A stretch of 64,000 bases of DNA, from contig JAJNNQ010000077.1 of the NCBI GenBank assembly GCA_027886175.1, positions 1,736,001-1,800,000 on the forward strand, given 5' to 3'. Source of the DNA: Phylloscopus collybita. Its lineage: Eukaryota > Chordata > Aves > Passeriformes > Phylloscopidae. Below the pieces are notes generated by a model. It ran no database searches and was not told where the DNA came from. It saw only the letters and a program-made list of their open reading frames with translations. Shown in pieces: positions 55,915 to 64,000 of this stretch. The position numbers and the translations under genes were made by a program. How positions within the stretch are numbered: the stretch's first letter is position 1; the number at the start of each line of letters is the position of its first letter.

Positions 55915-58352
55915 TGATGACAGAAGTGGCTCACAGAACCAAGGAGTCTACTGTGGCACCTTGGACCCTCATGGAACCAAAATCCTTTGTGACACAGCAG
56001 GGCCACATGGAACCAATGGTCCATTGTGATACTGCAGATCCAAGGAGACCAATATGACACTCTGGAACCTCATGGAATCAAAAGTACATTGTCACAGAGA
56101 AAGGCTTCATGGAACCAAGAGTCCATTGGGACACAGCAAGGCCTTGTTTGAGCAAGGGAACCATTGCTGATAGTCCATGTTGAAACTCATGGAACCAAGG
56201 GACCACTGTGGCACACCAGGGCTGCATGGAGTGGAAGGCCCATCATGACAATGGGGATCCAAGGATCTCGGGTTTGGCTGGTCACCTGAGATTTGGTCAC
56301 TCAACCTGAGTTGAGTGTCCTTTGCCCTCTGAAAGCCCCAAGCCAGACGCAGGAATAAACCGGAGTCTTCAGATGTTCTTTTTCAAGGATTTTCTTGGGT
56401 TTTTTTATTTCTTATCATTTCATTTTTCCCTGTGCCCAGCCAAGGTCTCCACAGCACGGGCATCAGGCGGAAGGCTCGTCATCTCTTATACAGATTATTA
56501 TGTGTCTATTATTTACAATTACAAACCAATATCTACATTCTACACTAAACAGGTTACTTCTACACTAACCCAGTCCCTCTAAAGCTACTTTGTGCCACCA
56601 TCACAGCAGAAGATGGAGACAAAGAAGAAGAAGAAGACCCCAGGGCACTGCCGAGAATCCTCCATCTTGTCCCCATTCACCCCTATTCTAGAAACCCAAA
56701 TGTGAAAACTCTACTATTCTTTATTACACTTTGTGGCTTATAACACCTCTCCCAATGTTGTAAGTCCCTCCCATTGACCAAAGTCAAAGGCCTTGCCTTT
56801 CTGGGCTCTGTGCCAGGGTCTCCAACCCCCCTGTACAGATTCTGCACTCCTGTGTACAGGTTTTAAACCCCCCTGTACAGGTTTCTGACTGTCCAGGGTA
56901 TCCAAAGGAATGCCCTGGACTCCAACATAAGGTGTCCATGGTGACACTGTGGGGCCTCGTGGAACCAAACGGGCCATTCTGACACAGCAAGGCCTTGTAG
57001 AATCAAGGAGGCCATTGTGACACTGCTGAACCTCACAGAACCAAAGTGACCATGTTATACTGTGGGACCTCCTGGAACCAAGGGTCCATGGTGGCACTTC
57101 AAAAACAAGGAGACTGTTGGCTGTAAGAAAGCTCATGGAACCAGAACTCTTACTGTGTCTCAGAATTGTGACACAGCAAGGTCTCATGGAACCAAGGGTC
57201 CATTGCAAACCTGTAGGGCCTCATGGAACCACAAGCCATTGTGACACAGTGTGGCCACATGGAGCCAAGGAGCCACTGGGACTGAGGAACTTCATGGAAC
57301 CAAGAGTCCATTGTTCCACTGTGGGGCCCTGTGTAACTAAGGGGATCACAGTGATGTCGTGGGGCTTCATGGAAAAATGGAGACCATTCTGACTCTTTAG
57401 AACCCACTGGAACCAAGGAGCCATTATAACATAGCAGGGTCTCATGGAATCAAGGGGGCTGCAGTGAACACTGTGGGTCTCCATGGGATGAAGGATCCAT
57501 TCTGACACTGTGGAACCAAAGATACCATTGTGACACTCTGGGGCATCATGGAACCAAAGGTCCATTGTGACCCAGCAGGGCCCCATGAAACCCTGGAGGC
57601 CATTTGCACACCTGGAGGCCCTGGGAAACCAAAGGGCCATTGTGGCACTTCAGGGCCCTGGGGAGCCAAGGGGTCCATAGTGACACTGTGGGGCTTAATG
57701 GAACCAAGGGACAATTGTGGCACTGTGTGGCACCATTGAACCAAGGGGTTCGTTGTGACACTACAGGACCCCATGGAACTAAGGATTCATGGAACAGCGT
57801 GAGAGCCCATGGAACCAACGGTCCATTGTGACATTGCAGGGCCCTCATGGAATCCTGAAGAACATTATCAAAATTTGAGGCCTTGTTGAACCAAGGGGCT
57901 CTGCAGGGCCTTGTGGAGCAAATGAGGCCATTTTGACACTGCAGGGCCTCATTGAACCAGGGGTCCATTGTGATACTGTGGTACCAAGGAGACCACTGTG
58001 ACACTGAAGACCTCATTGAAGTAAAGGGGAATAATTGTGACCCTATGGGGCCCAATGGAAGCAAGGGGCCAGTGTGACAGAGCTGGGCCTCATGCAGCCA
58101 AGGGGCCATTGTGATCCTGAGCAGCCCAAAAGAACCAAGGCACCACTGTGACACTGCAGGACTATCTGGAATCATGGAGACCATTTTGAAACTCCGAGGC
58201 CTCACGGAACCAAGGGGCCACTGTGTCATTGTGCAGTTGTGCATTGTTCATTGTGCATTGTTCCTTTCCATGGAACCAAGGAAACCATTTTGACACTGCA
58301 AGGCCTCATGGAAGCAACGGGCCATTGTGACACTGTGGGGACCCATGGAAAC
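55915..58352. repeat. 37-bp-type minisatellite array, copy B
   Basis: Units as at 16965. Interrupted by an LTR at 56265-56927. The matching place to the copy A solo LTR (near 57910-57925) has no insertion. Confidence 0.92.
56265..56927 (-). mobile_element. Solo LTR in the minisatellite
   Basis: On the minus strand it starts TGTTGGAGTCCAGGG and contains CCTGTACAGGGGGG repeats, the pattern of a passerine class II LTR. It splits a unit that is whole in copies A (17298) and C (43318, GATCTAAGGAGACC). Flanks CAAGG and TAAGG suggest a 5-bp target duplication. The 3' border is slightly uncertain. Confidence 0.8.
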
Positions 58353-58670
58353 TGTTGCGAGGAAGGAGCCGAGTATCAAATGGACATCAATATGATTAGG
58401 TTTGATCTCCTCATTTATTCTTTATTCCCTATTTTTATGTGGTTACAGAGTAAAAGAAGGCACAGCTAAACAGTTGTTGATTGGTTAAAATCTCATGTTC
58501 AAGCACTCTAAATGATTGCTCATTGGTTCACATCCTTTGGTAGCAACTTCTTCGTTCTTCTTATGATCAGCATTTCTGTCTTCAGCATCTATGAGAAGGT
58601 ACAACAAATTGTTACATGTCTTCAGCTTCTGAGGGGAAGCATCCGTGAGAAAGACCAATGAGTTATTACA
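58353..58670 (-). repeat. LTR-like segment at the ERV remnant, copy B
   Basis: Counterpart of 18761-19082. Confidence 0.65.
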
Positions 58671-59480
58671 TTTGCTACCTTTTTGGTAATTCAAGGCAAC
58701 ACAGGAAAAGCAGAGTACACAGCAGGCACAGTACAAGAACCCCTACTGTTCTGTGATAGCACAGATTGTTCAAACCTCCTATCAGTAGATTGTGGCCTCT
58801 CTCTTCTGAAAACTCCCCTACAATGGGGGCTAACCCCACAGGGCTTGGAAGCTGCCAGGAGTGGCAGACAGACATCACACACATTCCTGGTTTCGGCCAC
58901 CAAAAATATGTGCATGTGAGCATTGACACCTATTCAAACGCAGTTTATGCCTCTGCCCACGCAGGAGAAATGGCTGCACATGCCAAGAAACTTCTTGTGC
59001 AAGCCTTTTCAGTATGGGAATCCCTAAGAAAATCAAAACTGACAATGGCCTAGCGTACAAAAGCAAGGAATTCCTCGAGTTTGTCCAGCAGTGGGGAATG
59101 GAACATAAAACAGGCATCCCCCACTCCCCCAAAGGCCAAGCTGTGGTCGAGTGTGCCCACCAGACACTCAAAAAGGTCCTGGCTGGGCAAGACAGTTCCA
59201 GAGCATGGATGTCACCAACACAAAACTCTGCAAAGCCATGTTTACCATTAACTTTCTGAATTGTTCATTTGGAAACATGAGTCCTCCAGTGGTGTGTCAC
59301 TTTAACAGCAGTAATCAGTTTAAGCTGTCACAGCTCCCACCAGTTTTGATTAGGGACCCAGAAACCTGGGAGATCAAAGGTCTCTATGAGCTCGTGACCG
59401 GGGGTCGTGGCTATGTGTGCGTATCCACCCCCTCGGGCCAACACTGGATACTCCAAAAGTGGGTGAAGCCTTTTGTTCCT
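58671..59480 (+). pseudogene. pol: Class II ERV integrase remnant, copy B
   Basis: Same protein as 19083-19880. Besides the shared break at the G run, two more single-base-scale deletions shift the frame, near 59021 (TTTCAGTATGGGAATCC) and near 59220 (ACACAAAACTC). The triad residues can still be read in separate frames (WQTDITHI, KTDNG, AVVE). It cannot be translated as one product. Confidence 0.88.
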
Positions 59481-59538
59481 AAAACCCAGCACCAACAGAA
59501 GATGATGAGAAGCAAGCAGCCGTCGCTTCAAAAAGAAG

Positions 59539-59871
59539 ATGCCGCCGGAAAGAGAAGACAGAGCTTTCTTAAAAATTGGGTTATTTCTGGCAGATCTCAG
59601 ATTGTTAATATATTTAGTATTTGTGTTTCCTTTTACAATCCTGTTGTTTTTTGTTGTCTTGTTTTTAATCATGTTGGCGTTCGGAATTCTTCGCTGCCTA
59701 GTTTTAAAGGCCCTCAATGGTTTAATCCCTACCACCTCAGAAGTCAGCCATGCAGAGCTTGCAGGCCAAGAACAGCCAAAACTGCCTGCAAATCTAAAGT
59801 GGTGGGCAAAAACTATTCTGCCTCAGAATAGGCCCGAAGCGTGTTTTCAGTTTTATTGTAACAGAAAATAG
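59539..59871 (+). pseudogene. ERV env-leader-like fragment, copy B
   Basis: Hydrophobic frame (VFVFPFTILLFFVVLFLIML) equivalent to 19953-20246; reads through the former stop for a longer tail. Confidence 0.4.
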
Positions 59872-59876
59872 TGAGA

Positions 59877-60375
59877 TGTTGTATTGCACTAAGTAGTTAG
59901 TTCACTTTGTTATATTGCACTGGGTGTTTCTGTTATATGTGTTCACACAAAGCATTTGCTGTACCCTGCCCATGAGCCCCTGCACTGAATCCCCTCTCCC
60001 TGACACCACCTATGCCTCACCTCCCCCAGGTCAGCCCCCACGGGCTGGTGAGGCCCATCCCGTCCCCCTCCTTGGCAGAGGGCATAAAACTGCCCTCTGG
60101 CAGGGAATCACCCTCTTAACCCCTCTCTTAACTCCTCTCTTAACTCCCCCAAGCTGCAAGGAGTAGGTTCTGCATGAAACTGTGGGACTGTGTTTCTGAA
60201 GGATTAAGAGCACCTTTTGTCTTTTACCTTTGTCCTTGCCTCAGTTTCCCCCCGAGCATACTGCTAGCCAGGGCTGAAGCTCAGGGGCGAGTGGGAACTG
60301 AGGCAAAGGAGCACAAAAGGAGCAGCTCAGCAATGCACCCAACCATCACTAGCAAAGATTGCCTGCAGTGAGTAA
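59877..60375 (+). repeat. Probable 3' LTR of the class II ERV, copy B
   Basis: Counterpart of 20293-20790, starting TGTTGTATTGCAC. Confidence 0.5.
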
Positions 60376-61678
60376 GAAAGATCCAGCACCAGTGACCCTC
60401 AGACTTTCCCATCACCCACACCCACACCTCAGCTGGGGGAAGGCGTCACAGCCAAGGACAGCAGAGCCACTCCTGGACACTGGGAATTCCTGCAGGTGCC
60501 TCCAGCCACAGGTGAGGCTCCAGCCTCGCTGGGAGAGGGCCCAGCTTTGATAGTGCTGAACAAACAAACTGACAGCACTTCTAGAGTGGGAACATCTGGA
60601 TTCATCCTCCTCTTGGGTCCCTCCCAAAACCTGGCCAGGGCCCAAGGAGGAACCAAGGGAGGTGACTTTGACCATACAGCCCCAAACAAGGTCAGATGTC
60701 AGATTTCATGGCCTTGTCCAGCTTCTAAACACAGAAAGGGCAATCCATGTTTCACTAATGAGTGGATACATCTATCACAGTGCTAATGACCATGCATATT
60801 TCACTAATGAGCAGATACAAAGATAACCTTTGGTTGGAAGGCTCACCCAGAGGTCACCTTTGTCTCAGGGCCTGTTGTTCAGGCCTCACTCAAGCCTCTT
60901 GTCCAGGCCTGGGATGAGCAGGGACATCTTTCACCAGATCAGGTTGTTCAGAGCCCTGTCCCAGCTGCACCGGAATGTTTCCAGGGATGGGGCATTGACT
61001 ACCTGCAGCCCTCCACATCCCCCTGGCCATGGAACCTGGCTGCAGAAATGGCTCTTTGGGGTGCTTTCCAAGGAACCTTGAACTGATGGGGGTTGCCATG
61101 GCACCCAAACCCAGCAGTGGGGTCAGGGAAGTGTCCATGGCCACAGCCCCTTGCAATGGCCCAGGGCAGGATGGGATGATGATCCACCTTCACTCCTGAC
61201 TCAGGGCAGGGCTGCAGTGGCCTTGGTGGCACCTTGGGCTGGCACACACCTGAGGAGGGTGTCTGTTCTCAATGGGGAAAAATTAGGAGTTTTACATTGC
61301 TAAAAAAAATGGAAGCCCCTGTTTGCCTGAGTGTGGGCAGCTCTCCAAGCAAAGCAGGTCCCAGGTGAGTGAGGAGACACAGGATGGGACTTGGGGATGT
61401 GGAGCAAGGTTGTCCACACTGGGGCAGACCTCAGGACACAGCTTCTCTGAGCAGGCCTTACTTAGAAGAGACCCTGGCTCAATATCAATCACTGAATGCT
61501 GCAATCAGCTCTGCTCTAAACAGAGCAGTAATAAAAGACACCCTCTATAACAGGAATGTGTATTTCTTAGAAACCCTTTGAAATCTTTCTCCATAACTGT
61601 AGCAGGAAACTTTCCTAATGAACTGCACCAGAGGGAAATCAAGGCACAGCCATGGTTTGTCAGGACTTGCTTGATCCT
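60376..61678. other. Block DNA without a recognised gene
   Basis: Counterpart of 20791-22080. A CR1 3' piece lies at 60925-61007 (minus). Confidence 0.5.
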
Positions 61679-62660
61679 AATGAGCCCCATGGTGCATTTG
61701 GTGCTGAGTCCTTGAACTTCAGGGCCTGAGAGGAGATTACACGAACCATTCCAGAAGTCAAAGTCAGAAGAAAACCTCAAAGTGTCTTGAGGCATTCATG
61801 GGTTGCACTAGGGTCCATCCCCAACACAGGCTCCTCATGGACTCCTTGAAGGAGAGAATTGGAGGCCAGGATTGCACAAAAACCTCTCAGAGACTCAGTG
61901 TGGGCAGGAAATTCCAAAGTACCTTAAAAACATTGAGTATCTCAAAGTAATAATGAGCCCCACTGAGTGTCAGTGCAAAGCTCTCAAGGGACTCATTAAA
62001 GAAGATAATTGGAGACCATGATTGCACAAAAACTTCTCAGAGACTCGGTGGCCAAAAAAAAGTTCTTTAAGAAACTTTGAGCACCTTAAAGTATTAATGA
62101 GCCCCACTGAGTGTTTTTACTGACTAAGAATCCCAAGGGACTTGTTAAAGTAGATAATTGGGGCCAGGATTGCAAAATCTTTCTCCCAGAAACAGATTTA
62201 AAAGGGAAATACCAAGTACCTTCAAATAGTTGAAGTACCTTGAAGCATTAATGAGCCCCACTAAATATTGTTACTGACAAAGCCTCTCAAGGGACTAATT
62301 ACAGCAGATAATTGGAGGCCATGGTTACACAAACTTGTCAGACTCAGTATCCAAAAAAAGTTCTTCAATAAACTTTGAGCACCTTAAAGTATTAATGAGC
62401 TCCACTGAGTGTTTTTACTGACTAACAATCCCAGGGGACTTGTTAAAGTAGATAATTGGGGCCATGATTGCACAATCTTTCTCCCAGAATCAGATTTAAA
62501 AGGGAAATACCAAATACCTTCAAATAACTGAAGTACCTTGAAGCATTAATGAGCCCCACTGAGTGTTGCTACTGACAAAGCCTCTCAAGGGACTAATTAC
62601 AGCAGATAATTGGAGGCCAGGATTGCAGAAACCTCTCAGAAACTCCAAGGCAAAGGCCAA
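61679..62660. repeat. 145-150-bp tandem repeat, copy B
   Basis: TAATGAGC at 61679, 61951, 62096, 62248, 62393 and 62547. It is about 280 bp longer than copy A through duplication of the middle units. Confidence 0.85.
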
Positions 62661-62929
62661 ACCCAAAGTCCTTTGAAGAACCTGCAGTACCTGGGAGCAT
62701 TCAGGAGCCCCCCCCAGGGCCACTCCTGACCAGGGCTCCCCAGGGACTCCTTCCAGCACATCCTTGAGGCCACTGGGCTGTCAGGGGGATGCTGAGGGCA
62801 GGACAAGGGGCTGACAGTGCCCAGCCTTGCTGGGGCTGTGCCAGGAGGCCCCAGGGCCTCAGGACAAGGTGTCTCCTGACAGCCCTTGGTGGCACAGACC
62901 CTGCTGTGCCCCAGGGCACCAAGACTTGG

Positions 62930-63290
62930 TTCCTCTTTGTCCCCTCCTGGCATCACTGCCTGCAGTTCTCTGTTCTGCCTGGGGACTGCGGACACTTTCT
63001 CTGTCCTGTCCCTCACTGGGACCCATTAAAACTTGCAGAAACTTTGGAGTTGGAGTCTGACTTGGAGTTCTTGAGAGGTTTCTTCATCTCCCTGTCAGGG
63101 ACTGATGTTCAGGGCCTCAGCACAGAGCCCCAAGAGGTTAATTAAAGTCCTTGTGCTGTGTCTGTGATGATGAGCTGGGCTGGGCTCCTGGCACACAGGC
63201 AGCAGCTCCTGGCAACCAAGAAGAGCTTAAAAACACATTTCTCTTGCTGAGCAGCTCTTCTCCCAGCCCAGCAGGGCTGGGGCTCTGCCT
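62930..63290. repeat. Inverted repeat, right arm (copy B)
   Basis: Counterpart of 23040-23410. Confidence 0.7.
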
Positions 63291-64000
63291 GCAGCCACCC
63301 CAGGCACAGCACACAGGCACAGAGAGCTTCAATCACTCAGGGCTGGGAAGGAGCTGAGAAGAGACTGGGGGAGAATCACTGCCAGCCCTTGGCACAGGAA
63401 CCTCTGGCTGCAGGACAAAGCAGCTGCAGCTCCTGCAGGGATCTCCTCAAGCTGGAACAGCCCAATGCCTACAGACTCTGTGAGTACAACTCTCTGAGTA
63501 TTTCTGCTGAAGGGGAGCTGAAATGCTCATGAAGCTCTGGCACACTGAGAGCTTCTCCCCACTCCCAAAATATTTCCAAGACAAGGATTTATTTTAGAAT
63601 GGGGACATTTCCTGAGACTTTGTTTTCATTTCTTAATATTAGATAATGGGGGAGAGGGAGAACAAATGATAAAGGTGTCATTAATTTTGACAAGTCCCTG
63701 GGACATATGAACTGTCAGTGATCAGCAGGTGTGCAGGAGATCCCTGATGTGCTTTCAACCACTCCTCCGCCCATGGACAGCACGAGCATCACCTTTTCTG
63801 GGCCCATCAGGCTTAGTTTGAGCTGTCCTTTCTCCAGGCTGACAACAGAACCTGCCCCCAGCCAGGGCCCTACAAACAGACAGGGTTCTGTAGGGCCAAG
63901 TAGAGTGCACAGAGATTTGGGGTCTGGGAGTGTTGGCAGGGAGAGCTCAGGCACAGGGAAACCCCTGCAGGAGGACAATCTGCAGGAAGCAGAGAGAAGA
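63291..64000. other. Block end without a recognised gene
   Basis: Loosely like 23411-23712, then from 63760 like 24610-24845, skipping the AT-rich insert of copy A. Confidence 0.5.

Larger units (their letters stand above)
51400..64000. repeat. Segmental duplication, copy B (runs off the window)
   Basis: Same order and orientation as 12503-24810: receptor, 5' DNA, CAG run, inverted-repeat arm, minisatellite, ERV remnant, 145-bp-type repeat, right arm, and near 63760-64000 the sequence found 1.3 kb before receptor 2. It has its own LTR insertion (56265) and lacks those at 18024 and 23713. Confidence 0.88.

Noticed and set aside
57546..58244. A 232-codon minus-strand frame
   Set aside because: It lies wholly in the minisatellite, whose 37-bp units are open in all frames; this explains the length.

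Overview
The window reads as bird nuclear DNA, most likely from a songbird. The evidence is several chicken-repeat-1 (CR1) LINE pieces, three olfactory receptor genes of the bird-expanded family-14 type, and endogenous retroviruses (ERVs) whose long terminal repeats (LTRs) I recognise from passerine genomes. No bacterial or phage gene organisation is seen, and no ordinary single-copy housekeeping gene was recognised. Species and chromosome cannot be fixed from sequence alone.

Layout. 1-7941: a 0.5 kb duplicated segment, then a nearly full-length gammaretrovirus-like provirus on the minus strand (3' LTR, broken env, broken integrase, broken gag, leader, tRNA-Pro-like primer site, 5' LTR). 7942-12470: unrecognised DNA, a strict 10-bp tandem repeat, a solo LTR of the same family, and a 1.5 kb CR1 piece. 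12503-24810: segmental block A, with olfactory receptor 1 (minus), about 3 kb of its 5' DNA, a large 37-bp-type minisatellite, LTRs, a class II ERV integrase remnant, and a 145-bp-type tandem repeat. 26079-27053: olfactory receptor 2 (plus), which carries an in-frame 42-bp duplication in transmembrane helix 5. 27060-38856: CR1, minisatellite, several solo LTRs or LTR-like segments, and GC-rich repeat debris. 38925-44690: block C, a partial copy of block A headed by an olfactory receptor remnant. 44700-48943: a 185-bp-type satellite and a compact ERV with a tRNA-Trp-like primer site and a CpG-rich interior. 48944-52544: minisatellite, CR1 and olfactory receptor 3 (minus), forming an inverted copy of the receptor 2 region. 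51400-64000: block B, the second full copy of block A, which runs off the window.

Only the three receptor genes look able to encode a protein. Receptors 1 and 2 lie head to head, receptor 3 repeats the receptor 1 arrangement, and the homology implies another plus-strand receptor about 1.2 kb beyond the window end. The rest is repeat DNA that has been duplicated, inverted and invaded by retroviruses. Comparing blocks A, B and C dates some insertions relative to the duplications. No intact reverse transcriptase gene is visible. I did not find a new multi-gene functional system. The most notable items are the helix-5 duplication, the three-copy receptor block with its minisatellites, and LTRs that sit at rearrangement junctions without target-site duplications.
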